DNA of 64,000 nt from assembly GCF_000226095.1 (NCBI RefSeq), contig NC_016473.1, positions 2,790,001 through 2,854,000 of the forward strand, in the 5' to 3' direction. The notes under the pieces are model-generated. The model searched no databases. It saw nothing but the letters and a program-made list of their open reading frames with translations, and was not told the DNA's origin. The position numbers and the translations under genes are program-made. The stretch comes from Thermothelomyces thermophilus ATCC 42464. Taxonomy: Eukaryota > Ascomycota > Sordariomycetes > Sordariales > Chaetomiaceae. Each line of letters begins with the position of its first letter. Positions within the stretch are counted from its first letter, which is position 1. Shown in pieces: positions 39,328 through 51,900 of this stretch.

Positions 39328-41400
39328 TTCTTTATTGCTTCTGGCCGCGAAACACGGCCGTTTGGGAATGGAGCGAGGTGGGAAGGAGGGTAATGACTGT
39401 GGGTAACACTCAAGCAGGCAGCCCTGTGTGCAATGGGGAGGAGGTAGGGGGTTTATAAAGACCGTTGGGATCGGGGTCGGAGCGCCTGCAGCGTCTACTG
39501 CGTACGGGCGCCATCCCAAGATCTGCTCTTGCCTACTGGGGAGGGGTGGTGGTTACACTCAGCTACACTTCGCGGCACGGCAGGGGCAGATGGGGATTGC
39601 CGTTGCCCAGAGTTCTCAACTTCCCTTTTCGGCCAGATATCCCGCGTGTTTGTGGTTGGGATCACACAAGGGGGCCGGCTGCATTGGCCAATGGCAATTC
39701 CGGAATTCACCCTATGAGGCATTGTGGAGCCTTCCAACACTTGCCCAGCAAAGGGAGGAGACACGGATCAATGTGCCGACAAAGCTTAACCCAGTGCCCA
39801 GGGAGCTTGTTTGCGGAGCGCGATGCCGGCCGTGGCCTCCGCTATTAATTAGCGTCTGAGCTGCCGCGTTAGGAAGCTCGCTTGGATTTCGTGCTGGACA
39901 AAATATCCAAGTAAGAATTCTATCCGCTAGCGAAGCTCTGTCAGGCGCACGACGGACCGAGGCATGACGGAGGAGCAGTGGAGATTGCAAAGAACGAAAA
40001 GGGGAGGTTTTGCGGGTAGGCTGCGGGTAGGCTGCAGGCAATCTACGAGCAGAAGGAAGGTGAATAATAACTAAATTGATTAAGCCTGCGCACTCCGGCC
40101 CAGCCGAGAACGCAAACAACCCAGGAGACACACAGAGCTCGGATCCTGCGGACACTGCATAATTCCTTGCAGTGTTGTTCTCTGACGGTGCTGTTGGTAT
40201 CCAGGCCACGGAACAGCAGCTGTGACATACGGAGAGATATGCTGCTTGGAGCCCGCGGATTTAATTGTGGGTTAGTTGCTTCGAAGGACATGCAATGAAA
40301 TGTTGTAATTGACATGGAACCATGATTTAATTTTCGACCCTCACAATGAGGATCTATAAATGACCGCTCAAATGTCATCGTCGTAGGTGTTGCTCTGGAT
40401 GTGCCCGAGGCCATGAACTTCGCAATGCCTTTCTCCTCCTCCAGTGTTCGGCTAAAGGTTGATGAAATACAGAAGAAGTAAAGTCCATGCTCTCCTATGG
40501 TCACATTGCGACACTTCCAGCAGCTCGATCTGGTTTGGGGCTCCTGCAGTCCGATCCCCTGATCACTACAAGAGCGACTGCATTGCTTGTACGCCATGCA
40601 TAACTCAAAGCAGCATATCGGTTCATCAGGAACGCTGAGGTTTTACCTGGATCAACCATGAAGACAACTTATCAAGGATCCCGTTCAGCGGCTCCCTTTT
40701 GTTTCATTGTCTACAGGCAGGACCATGGAATCGGTGGTGCGCGGCAAGGTTCCTTCGCAAGGCCAAGAGGTTTCCCTCAAATCGTAAAGTCGGTGATGAG
40801 ACGGACTAATACAGCTAATAGCTGGTATCCGTCCATCAGCCGGACTCGCTCGACATGTCACTCATTTGGGACACCTCAGACGGTCTTTGAACCACCCAGT
40901 GCTCATCGTGATGACCAATGAGGCAAGAGCTTCTCATGGTCGGCGACAGCCGTTCCCCAAGAGCTGTGTCTCTCATGCCCTCTCCCACTGAGCTCTTTCC
41001 CGAAACATCAGCCCGCCACATTCAGCTCACACCGCTAGGAGACCAAAATCCGTACTTGCGGGGTGTAGGAGTTATGCGCGGGTTTGGCACCTAAAGGCAG
41101 TCACCGGCCGGATTCTCAAGAAACAATGCGTCGACGTTGAACTGTGTATTTTTCCGTACCATTGGAGTTTCTCGTTGAATCACCTGTGGGTGTTTGAGCC
41201 AGCGTTCTCCATCCAGTAATCTCTGTCAGGCTTATTCAGGAACGGCATCGCGGTTGACCCTCCTCGCTTTACACACAAAAGGAGCAAGTTGCACCAAATG
41301 GAGGTGGAGGCTTCGGTGGACCTCAGCTGTGGTTTCTCATCCTCGGCGGCTCTTAGTATAGTGGAAGTTACGCAGTACTAGTACCCGGTGGTTAGTTGCT
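39328..41400. other. Intergenic region, last unmutated sequence before the repeat block
   Basis: No gene is supported. A tandem GCGGGTAGGCT duplication lies near 40015-40035. Base composition is normal until about 41400, where it changes abruptly. Confidence 0.45.
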
Positions 41401-42252
41401 GACTAATTAGTTCAAGACTACCACCTGTCTCCCGACAGGTGGGGCCAAAACCCCCGGACATGCCAATATGGCCGGACAGGTACGCGTCCAAATCCGTGTC
41501 TAATTTTACCAGCCAACTCCCTATACTCGAAGACATAACCACTACCATAAGCCTAGTTAAACCTACTCTCCTATATACGATACCTCTGACTAACCAAATC
41601 TAGGAACCAGCTAATATACGGGCCGCTAAATAGCTCCTTGCCACTTAAGCTCGCTACCAAACTAGCTATTTACCTTATAGAAAGTAACCTAGTATTTAGT
41701 ATACAGCTTAGCTATTTAAGACTAGAAAGACCTAGGTTAGCTAGTATTTAAAGTCTTTAAAGGATACTAGACTTCTAGCTACTAGTAATAATATAGTTAA
41801 AAGACCTTAGTCACTTCGAAATAATAAAGATTTAGCCTTCGAAGGATACGTATACTAGCTTATTAAATCTAGTTCTCTTGCTACTAAAGATCTTCTCTAA
41901 GATACTACTAACTATTTATAGGTATATTATAATCCTCCTTACCTTTCTATTAATAAGTACTAGTAGTTATATTAGAAATAGGATTATCTATAGTTTTAGC
42001 TAATATTCTTTAAACTAGTTAAAGTAAACTAACTTTTAGCTAAATAATAAGTAGAAGAATTAGAGATATTTTTTAATAAGCTTATTATTATTATTATTAT
42101 TATTATTAGTCCTATACCATTATGCTAATAAGCATGCCAGAGCCTCTCTAGTTATATACAAAGGAAACCATACCTAATAGGCCGGATAAAAACCTCTATC
42201 CCTCCTTTAACGCCTGATCTAGAATACTAATACACTATAAAGAAAAGAAGAA
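41401..42252. repeat. AT-rich, RIP-like repeat DNA of unassigned family
   Basis: Composition shifts sharply to A/T with many CTAG, TAT and TTA words and no open frame. The left edge carries a perfect 9-bp hairpin (41421-41442) and a GGCCGGACAGG-like segment that could be the end of a small transposon, but no second end was found. The right edge abuts the 5' LTR of chromovirus copy A. Confidence 0.5.
41421..41442. repeat. Perfect 9-bp hairpin at the repeat-block boundary
   Basis: CCACCTGTC and GACAGGTGG are separated by four bases. It lies exactly where sequence composition changes, so it may mark a transposon end. Confidence 0.55.
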
Positions 42253-42680
42253 TGTCACGGAAATATACATACAGATGCTGCCTAAGCCACTAGCACAAAC
42301 GGGCCAATTAAGCCAAAGGAATGATAGACCAATCTAGACAGGATCACACTTAGTAAGAAATAATCCTAGCAGAGGATCACTAGCTTACGACATGAGCCAA
42401 GTAAGCTAGTATAGAGGATTACCACAACTACTAGTGATCCTAGAATTATATATATATATAGATAGTCACTTATTATAGTAAACTCTAAGAGTTTACTAGT
42501 AATAGTAACCTATAATTATAGTACTTATACTAAGTATTATTAACTACTATAAAAGATAACTCTAGTGTTATTATAAACTCTTTAGCTTTACCAAATCCCT
42601 TAGACAACCTATATACTTATCCTACTTTACCTACCTTTATCTAAACCCTTTTAGAAGAAGTCTAAGTTAGGTTCGTTATA
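42253..42680 (+). repeat. 5' LTR of copy A
   Basis: It begins TGTCACGG and ends just before the primer-site region. Its second half aligns with the LTR of E, while its first half (U3) does not. Confidence 0.8.
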
Positions 42681-45600
42681 CATTGCTATTACTCCCTTTA
42701 TTCCATTATAGTTTAGAACGGAGGTAACTTCGACCTTAATATCGATATAGCTACTAACGTTATAGCCAAATAGCTGCTTGCCTAGCTTAGTTAACTCTAT
42801 CAGCGAATCTAGGAGTTAGACTAGAGAGATAAGGCTACTTAAGCTTAAATTAAGGAACTCGAGAATGGCGAAAAGTACTTATAGAAACTAGTTAACGAGG
42901 CCTACGCTAAAATCAAGGCACTCGAGGGCGCTAAAGCGAGCCGTATTAAGATCGAACTACCTAGTAAATATAGAGGAACCAAGGAGGATCTTGTAGGATT
43001 CCTAATAAACCTCTAATCTTACTTCTAGCTTAATGACGATAAGTTTCCAGATGATAAAGCTAAAGTCTTTTATATAGTTATAAGACTAGAGGGTAAGGTA
43101 CTTAGATAGTTTAAGCCTATATAGAATGACTATCTTATTAAGGAAGACGAAGATGACTAAGATATATTTATATAAGTAGTCTTTTAATCTTATAACCGTT
43201 TCGAAGAAGAGCTTTAGAAGGTTTTTAGCAATAAAGACAAGGAAATTTATATATGAGAAAGACTTACTAATCTCTAATAGACTAAGTTAGTAGCCTCTTA
43301 TATTATATAGTTTAGATAGGATATACTTAAGTCTTAGCTTAATGACGAGGTATTAATGTAATTATTCTATAATAGCTTAAAGGAAAAGGTTAAAGACGAG
43401 CTATATAAGTATAATTAGCCTAAGACTCTAGACAAATATATTATATAGGCTATTAGAATTAATAATTAACTTTATATATAAGAGTAGTAGAAACGAGGCC
43501 GAATAAATAGAACTATAGTTAAGGCTAATGATAAGAAAAAGTAAGCGGATATTAGTACCTTATATAGGATATACCCTAGAGCTATAGATATAAATATAGT
43601 ATAGAAGTAGGACTAGAAGAAGATAACTAAAGATAAGTCTAATGTTACCTACTATAATTATAGAAAGAAAGGGCACTATAAGCGAGAATGTTAAAGCCTA
43701 AAGAAAGAGTAAAAGATAGTCCCTAGAAAGGAAATTACGGTTATCGACAAAACTACTAAGAACGTTATCAAAGTAATGGCTATAAGCTACGAAGACAAGG
43801 GTAGTGATATAGATAGTCTTGGATATAATAGCAATAGTAAAGACGAATAAGCACTGTACTCTGAACTGGTTACTATGGACCTAGAGATAGGTCTTGCTAA
43901 ATAGGATACGGCAGGAGAGTATATATCGCCAATTTCGATTCTCCTAGCCTTGAGGCAATAGGGTTTCACGGTTATATAGAGGTAGGATAGATCGTAGACA
44001 ACCGATACCTAAGGAATTAAAAGACCTAGACCTAATGTTCTATTCCTCTAGGAATAAATCGAATAGTATTGTGATGAAGTTTTCTAATTTAATATAGAAC
44101 TATGTGAACGGGATAGGCGCTTGACTTAACTTGCCTAGTAAAGTAATAAGATAAGGGACGAGATAAGGGAACTCTAATATATCGTAGAAACTATTAAAGG
44201 AGAATAGCCTATAATATATAATAAGCCTAATAGTTACGCTAAGTATTTTAATAACTAGTAACTTAGTAATAATATAGAGAACCTAGAGTACTAGTTTATA
44301 TATATAAACTATAGAAAAGACAAATATACGTAGGAAAGCTATTAGAAGAAACATTATTACCTTAGCATTAGGGTACCTATAGTCTATATATAGTAGGAAG
44401 GATTTAGGAAAGAATTCTAATACCTATTAGGTAATGCTATATAACTATACCCTTAATATAAGGTATATATGTAAGTGCCTTAGTTCTAGTATATAGTATA
44501 CAAATGTTAATATTACTTCTATAACAAATTCAAAAATAATTACTAGCTAACCTAATAAGGAAATGAGAATAGAAGCCTCTACCCTATAGAATAGGTCCAC
44601 AATATAGGAAATAGAGCGGCTAAATTGCTTTAGAAGATCGAAGCCTACGATCTAGAAGGCATTATAATAGTTCTAAGACGAGCCTAGCCTAGGTACTATA
44701 GAATGGGACGAGACATATAGGACTCGTACTAGAGCAACGACTACCTCTATTACGCGGACGAAAAGAAATCGCGAATTTAGGAGCTTTAGATAAAGCTATA
44801 GCATATACGATAAGAAGTAGAACGGACTTAATGGTAGGAAGCCGTAAGCACTTAATGGCTTATAGAAATAAGCACGATCGATAAAGCCGCTATTAGCCAA
44901 ACAACCGAAGAGGTTAGCACTGACCTGTGAAACGGGTCAGGGCCCTTTAAGGGGCCTAGGAACTATTAATACCTATATAGCGGCAAGTAGTAGCGTAGTA
45001 TAGGAAGAACTAGTATAAGAGACTACTATATCGAGACCTCCTAGTAGAAACATAGGAAATTGCTGCAATCTTTAGACAATGGTAGCAAGACAAGCAATTA
45101 TAGATAATAGTATAATAGAAATAGTACGAAATGCTTATACTAGTAGATAGTAGAGCAGAGATAAATCTAATTTCGCTAATACTTGTAAATTAGCTATAGA
45201 TACCCTAGAGAATGAAGTAGAAGTATAGTATAGTTAAAGGGCTATTTCTAATATAATAGGTATATAAGGAGACTAAACCGATTAATATTATTATAGTAAG
45301 AAAGACTATAGTAGTCATATTCAGCATTATAGATATAGGCAATAATAAAGATATAATATTAGGGTTATTATAATATAAAGATTATAACCTAGATATTAGC
45401 TAGAAGAATAGTAGCTACCTATAACCCTAAATAGAGTCATATTTGACTAGCGAGATAAGGAGTATACAAGGATTACAAGCAGACAATACTTAAGGGAAGG
45501 TATATCCTATAGATCTACTATAAGAGACGAGTAGTAGCAAGCAGACTACTATAGACTCTAGAAGAAGCGGTATAACGATACTAATGTTACGATAGGAGGA

Positions 45601-47752
45601 ATGAGCTAAACCGCTAATAGCTATTCTCTCCGTTAACAAATACAGAGCATTGCAATTAGAGTAGTAGGTTGAGATAAGAGAAATCGCTAGTATCGCTATA
45701 GACAGAACCAAGTTCGTATATTATTAGAAAACCGAGAAACGAGATAAGACTAGGGAAGTACTAAAGGAATATAAAGGATACCTAGCATTCGAACTAAAAC
45801 ATCTAGAAGGATTACTAGAACACGGCCTATAGGATTACGAAATCAAGCTTAAGGAAGGAGTATAACTAAAGTTCTTTAAGATTTACTATACGAGCTAGAT
45901 ATAGAACGAAGAACTTAAGCGATATTTAGAGGAGAACCTTTAAAGAGAATATATCTGCCTGTTAATATCGCTAATAGGCTACCTAATCCTATTTATACCT
46001 AAGAAAGATAGAAAGCTATAGTTATATATTAACTATTGGTAACTTAACGAACAGACTATAAAGAATTAATACCTATTACCGTTAATCTTATGGCTCTAAG
46101 ATTAGTTAGTAGGAGCCTAATATTTTACGTATCTTAACTTGCTATCAGCCTATAACTATATATAGATTAAAGAAAGTAACGAGTAGAAAACGGCCTTTAG
46201 GACACCCTATAGCCACTATAAACACCTTGTCATACTATTTAGACTTATAAACGCGCTAGTAACGTTCTAAGCCTTGATTAATAAAGCGATCCGACCCTTT
46301 CTTGATAAATTTGCGGTATATTATCTCGACGATATACTTATCTTCTCTAAGACGATAGACGAATATCGGAAGTATGTAAAAGCAATATTAGACGTGCTAT
46401 ATACGTATAAACTATTAGTTAATAAGGAAAAGAGCGAATTCTATATTAGGAAAACGGTATTTCTAAGATACGAAATATCCCTAGGACAAATTCGGATAAA
46501 ACCTTTAAAGGTCAAAGCTATTAAAGAGTAGCTATAACTAACGTTAGTAATAGAAATATAAAGCTTTATCGGATTTGCAAATTTCTACCAAATATTCATT
46601 AGGAACTTTAGAGCAATTATACGACCTTTATACGAACTTACCAAGAAGAGCGCTAAATTCTAATAGGAGGAGCAATATAAGTAAGCATTTATATAGACTT
46701 ATAACGCTATTACCGAAGATCTAGTACTAGTACTACTAGACCCTAAGAAGCTATTTAAGGTAGAAACAGACGCTTTAGACTATGCTATCGGAGGACAATT
46801 AGGATAATGAGACGGATAAGGGAAGCTATATCCTATAGCCTTCTTTTCAAAGAAGCTCGATGGATTACATCTTAATTATCCGATCTATAATAAGGAACTA
46901 CTTACGATTATCGAAGCTTTTAAGGAATAGCGACTATACCTTAGTAGTACAATTAAACTAATATAAGTATATATGGATTATAAGAACCTATAATACTTTA
47001 CAATGACAAAGGAGCTTAATAGACGATAAATACAATAGGTAGAATTCCTTATAGAATTTAATTTTAAGATCTACCATAAGAAAGGCAAAGAGAACGTATA
47101 AGCAGATGCTTTAAGCCGACAAACGGATTATATAGAGGGACGAACGGGAACGATACTACCGTTATTTAAGGAACAGATAGACGGAACGCTATATTACGAA
47201 ACGTAGATACCTGTAGAAGATAATCTACTTGACTTGTTCCTAAAGTATTATATAATCTTTCAAGAAGAAAGGACTAACAAGGCATAGTATTAAGCAGTAC
47301 CTAGACTACTAGTACCTGATAGAGTGGAAGAAAGAGATAGGAAACTCTAGTATCAAGGCAAAGCATATATCTACGACTAGGATTAATAGCTACGGATAAT
47401 TCGAGAACTCTACGAGTCGAAACTTAGAGGATACAAAGGAGTTACAAAGACTATCGTACAAGTTAAGAAACATTATAACTTTCTATAGTTAACGGCACAA
47501 GTTAAGGAAGTTATATAGAACTACGATATCTATAACTAAAGCAAAATAGTATAATATGAGCTATATAGGCTACTTTAGCTACTACTAATAGCTAATTAAC
47601 TATAGAGCTTAGTTATAATAGACTTTATTATAAAGCTGCTAGAATCTAAGGATATAGCTATAGGAGTGACCTATGATAGTATTCTTATTATAGTAGTTTA
47701 CCTAACTAAATGGGTATATTTCTTTCTCTATAAGGATTCCTAGATAGCTAAA

Positions 47753-48166
47753 TGTGACGAACCCAACTCAGACTGCTTCTGAAAGGGTCCAGACGGAGGT
47801 GGGTGAAGCGGGACAAGCAGGCAGGTCGTCTGAGGGATTCGGTGAAGCCAAAGGGTTCACAACAACACTTAGAGTTGTCTCTCACAGTAATCAGCAATGC
47901 TTGGTATGAGTACTGTGATTGTGATTGTTACCACTGGTGAACTCCCAGAGTTCGCCAGAACGAGTGACTATATACAATTTCCTTGTCCTTTCCCCCTTGA
48001 GTCTTGATCGTGCGATCGCTGCTGCGATCCTGCGATCGTTACCCAAGTGCTCGTCTTGATCGAAGTGCGATCACTGCGATCACTTCCTGATTGGTCCTTA
48101 GGTCTTGTGGTTCCTGATTGGTTCTGTGCGCCTTGCCGGGTCGCCTTATGCAGCCAAATCGTGACA
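47753..48166 (-). repeat. 3' LTR of element E
   Basis: 414 bp with TG...CA ends. It appears identical to the copy at 54852..55265. In the element's orientation it holds U3 with a series of GATCGC units, a TATATA box, then R and U5. Confidence 0.93.
48007..48086. promoter_or_regulatory. GATCGC-unit cluster in the LTR U3
   Basis: Six or more GCGATC/GATCGC units, some as TGCGATCG or GTGCGATCACTG, are packed into about 80 bases upstream of the TATA box (element orientation). The same cluster occurs in the other LTR at about 55106-55185. They look like binding sites for a dimeric factor. Confidence 0.5.
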
Positions 48167-48182
48167 CGATGCCCCTCCTTCA
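48167..48182 (-). other. Polypurine tract of element E
   Basis: In the element's orientation the purine-rich GAAGGAGGGGCATCG stretch ends directly at the 3' LTR. This is the expected place for plus-strand priming. Copies B and D keep a very similar sequence at the same place. Confidence 0.65.
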
Positions 48183-48298
48183 GGTCTTTCGTCCTCGAAA
48201 GACTCCGGTCCGTTTCAAATAGCGCCATCATCCCCTGTCTGTACGTAATTGCGTTTCCCAGTTTCTTCCTTCCTTTGCCTTCCCACGATGTTGTCGAG

Positions 48299-48937
48299 AT
48301 GGCTGATCGTGTGAGAAAGAAGTCGAAATCTAAACCTGCTGCGTCGACTCTTCGTGCCAACCATCTCCTGGCCGCGATTCTCTCCTCGGATAATCTTTTA
48401 ACGATGCGTCCTTGTACGCCGTGCGAGTCCAAAGGCCTTAGTTCGTGCGAGGTTTCGAAAAGCGATTCTTCTCGATGCGCAGAGTGCGTTCGCAACAAGC
48501 GTTCGAATTGTGACGTTCTTGGCGTTTCTCCTGCTCAGCTTCGGTCTATTGCGGCTCAGCATCAAAAACTTGAGGATGAGCTTATGGCTGCTGAGGAGCG
48601 GGTCCTTCGTCTCCGGAAACAGAAGCGAATGTGGTTTGAGAAGATGATGAGGGCTATTGCTCGGGGTATCGACAGTGTGGAGGAGTTGGAGCGAGTGGAA
48701 CGTGAGGAGGCTGCGGCGGCGGTGGCAGCGGAAGCTTCTGGGGTTACTGCGTCTTCTTCGACCCCATCTCGCCTGTCCGCCGATTTCGGACAGCTTTGGG
48801 ATGCCGTGTATCCTGAAGTTCCTTTGGATCCGTCCTTGCTGGCCGATTTCGGGTTGGTTTCGGGTTCGTCGCTTTCGGTCGGTCAGGGTTCCTCTGGTGG
48901 AACTGCTGAAGTTTCTCGGGGCAACTCAGGTTCTTAA
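48299..48937 (+). CDS. Antisense frame of element E: Zn2Cys6-like cysteine cluster plus coiled coil
   Basis: A 212-codon frame on the strand opposite gag-pol, starting 132 bp inside the 3' LTR and overlapping the last 194 bp of pol tail to tail. The protein opens with a basic segment (MADRVRKKSKSKP). Six cysteines follow in the order C-x2-C-x7-C-x9-C-x2-C-x7-C (PCTPC, SSC, RCAEC, SNCD), close to the fungal Zn2Cys6 spacing. Then comes a predicted coiled coil rich in Glu, Arg and Leu, and an acidic Ser/Gly-rich end. A decayed counterpart lies at the same place in copies B and D. It could be transcribed from an antisense promoter in the LTR. Function is unknown; a DNA-binding regulator is the natural guess. 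Confidence 0.6.
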   Translation: MADRVRKKSKSKPAASTLRANHLLAAILSSDNLLTMRPCTPCESKGLSSCEVSKSDSSRCAECVRNKRSNCDVLGVSPAQLRSIAAQHQKLEDELMAAEERVLRLRKQKRMWFEKMMRAIARGIDSVEELERVEREEAAAAVAAEASGVTASSSTPSRLSADFGQLWDAVYPEVPLDPSLLADFGLVSGSSLSVGQGSSGGTAEVSRGNSGS

Positions 48938-51900
48938 CTGGTTCCCATGAGTTGTCTTCTGGCCCAAAATCAAGCCATTTGACCAGGTACTGCAGTTCTC
49001 CGTTGATGATGCGTGAATCCAGAATTTCTTCGACGTCCCATTCTTCCTCTTCGTCCTCTGCTTCGATGTGCGTGGCAACCTTGGCGTTCTTTGGTGCTGG
49101 TTCGAGAAGTGAAATATGAAAAACATCCGTCCGTAGTCGCATAGATGACGGTAACGATAGTCGGTAGTTGGATGTCGAAATTCGTTCTTTGATAACGAAG
49201 GGTCCGACCTTCTTGAAGTCCAGCTTCGTGCTTGGTCGTTTGGTTCGTAAGTTTCGTGCGATCAGGTAGACTTTATCTCCCCTCTCTAGGCGAGGTCCCT
49301 CGAGCCTGTGTTTGTCGTAGTAGTTCTTCATTCTGGTCTTGACAAACTCGAGTTCCTTCTTGAGCTTCTCGTGCAGTGCGTGCATCTGTTCTGCTTTGAC
49401 TGCTGCTCTTGGCACTGTGACCTCTGGTCCTTGCCTAAGGTCTGCTTCATATCCGTAGTTCGCGAAGAACGGTGTGACTTTGGTCGTCTCCGTTGGCGTC
49501 GTGTTGTAAGCGAGTTGTGCTGTTGGCAACAGCATGACCCAGTCGTTTTGCTGGTAGTTGACGTAAGAACGGAGGTACTGCTCAACAACTTGGTTCAGTC
49601 GCTCCGTTTGTCCGTCAGTCTGTGGGTGATATGCCGTTGACAGCTTGCTGTTAACGCCCAATCGTTGCATTAACGCTTGCCAAAACTTCGATGCGAACTT
49701 GGTGTCTCTGTCGGTGATCCATTCTTGCGGCCAAGCATGCACTGATGCAACTTGCCGATAGATCACGTCTGCCAACTGTTCCGCTGTCCAGGACTCCTTG
49801 TAGGGAAAGAAGTATGCCCACTTAGTCAGGCGATCTACTACAGTAAGAATACTGTCGTAGGTCACTCCTGTGGCTGTGTCCTTGGATTCTGGCAGCTTCG
49901 TAATGAAGTCCATCGTAACTGAACTCCATGGTTTGTCAGCTGTTGGTAGTGGCTGAAGTAGCCCGTACGGCTTGTGTCGTGCCGTTTTGCTCCGATTGCA
50001 GATGTCGCAGTTCCGTACGACTTCCTTAACTCGTGTCGTCAACTGTGGAAAGTCGTAGTGTTTCTTGACTTGTGCGACAGTCTTCGTAACTCCTTTGTGT
50101 CCTCCGAGTTTCGACTCGTGGAGTTCTCGAATCATCCGCAGCTGTTGACCTTTGTCGTGGATGTACGCTTTGCCTCGGTACCAGAGTTTCCCATCTTTCT
50201 CTTCTACTCCGTCAGGTACCACTGGTCCGGGTGCTGCTTGATACTGTGCCTCGTTGATCCTTTCTTCTCGAAAGATTGCGCAGCATTCTAGGAACGAGTC
50301 AAGTGGATCGTCTTCCACGGGTGTCTGCGTCTCGTGATGCAGCGTTCCGTCTGTCCGTTCCTTGAACAACGGTGGTGTCGTTCCCGTTCGTCCTTCCGTG
50401 TGATCCGTTCGTCGACTTAAGATGTCCGCTCGTGCGTTCTCTTTGCCCTTCTTGTAGCGGATCTCAAAGTTGAATTCCGCGAGGAATTCTGCCCATCGTA
50501 TTTGTCGTCCGTTGAGTTCCTTCGTCGTCGTGAAGTATCGCAAATTCTTGTGATCCGTATATACTTGTACCGGTTCAATCGTGCCGCTGAGGTATGGTCG
50601 CCATTCCTTGAAAGCTTCGACAATCGCAAGTAGTTCCTTGTCGTGGATCGGATAATTGAGACGTGGTCCATCGAGCTTCTTTGAAAAGAAGGCTACAGGA
50701 TGTAGCTTCCCTTGTTCGTCTCGTTGTCCCAATTGTCCTCCGATGGCGTAGTCTGAAGCGTCCGTTTCTACCTCGAATGGCTTCTTGGGGTCTGGCAGTA
50801 CCAGTACTGGATCCTCGGTGATGGCGTCGCGAATCTGCGTAAATGCCTGCTCGTGTTGCTCTTCCCATTGGAATTCAGCGTTCTTCTTGGTAAGTTCGTG
50901 CAAAGGTCGTGCGATCGCTCCAAAGTTCCTGAGGAACATCCGGTAGAAGTTTGCAAATCCGATGAAGCTTCGTACTTCCGTGACTGACGTCGGTCGTGGC
51001 CAATTCTTGATAGCTTCAACCTTTGAAGGTTCCATCCGGATTTGTCCTGGGGATATCTCGTATCCCAGAAACACCGTTTTCCTGACGTGGAATTCGCTCT
51101 TTCCCTTGTTGACTGATAGCTTGTACGCGTGCAGCGCGTCCAGCACTGCTTTTACGTGCTTCCGGTGTTCGTCCATCGTCTTGGAGAAGATGAGTATGTC
51201 GTCGAGATAACATACCGCAAATTTGTCGAGAAAGGGTCGGATAGCTTGATCAATCAGGGCTTGGAACGTTGCCGGCGCGTTCGTAAGTCCAAATGGCATG
51301 ACGAGGTACTCGTAGTGGCCATAAGGTGTCCTAAAGGCCGTTTTCCACTCGTCGCCTTCTTTGATCCGTATGTGGTTGTAGGCCGATGGCAAGTCAAGAC
51401 GCGTGAAATATTGGGCTCCTGCCAACTGATCTCGGAGCCGTGAGATCAGCGGTAACGGGTATCGATTTTTCACGGTCTGTTCGTTGAGTTGCCGATAGTC
51501 GACGCATAACCGTAGCTTTCCGTCTTTCTTGGGCACAAACAGGATTGGGTAGCCTGCTGGCGATGTCGACGGGCGGATATGTCCTCTTCGAAGGTTCTCC
51601 TCCAAATATCGCTTAAGTTCTTCGTCCTGTGTCTGGCTCGTGTGGTAAATCTTGAAGAACTTCAGTCGTGCTCCTTCCTTGAGCTTGATCTCGTGATCCC
51701 ATGGGCCGTGTTCTGGTAATCCTTCCAGATGCTTCGGTTCGAATGCTGGGTGTCCTTCGTATTCCTTCGGTACTTCCCCAGTCTTGTCCCGTCTCTCGGT
51801 TTTCTGGTAGTATGCGAACTTGGTTCCGTCCATGGCGATACTGGCGATTTCTCCTGTCTCAACCCACTGCTCCCATTGCAGTGCTCCGCATTCGTCAACG

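Noticed and set aside
45490-46531. Short open frames within copy A
   Set aside because: They are leftover stretches of decayed retroelement sequence and not separate genes.
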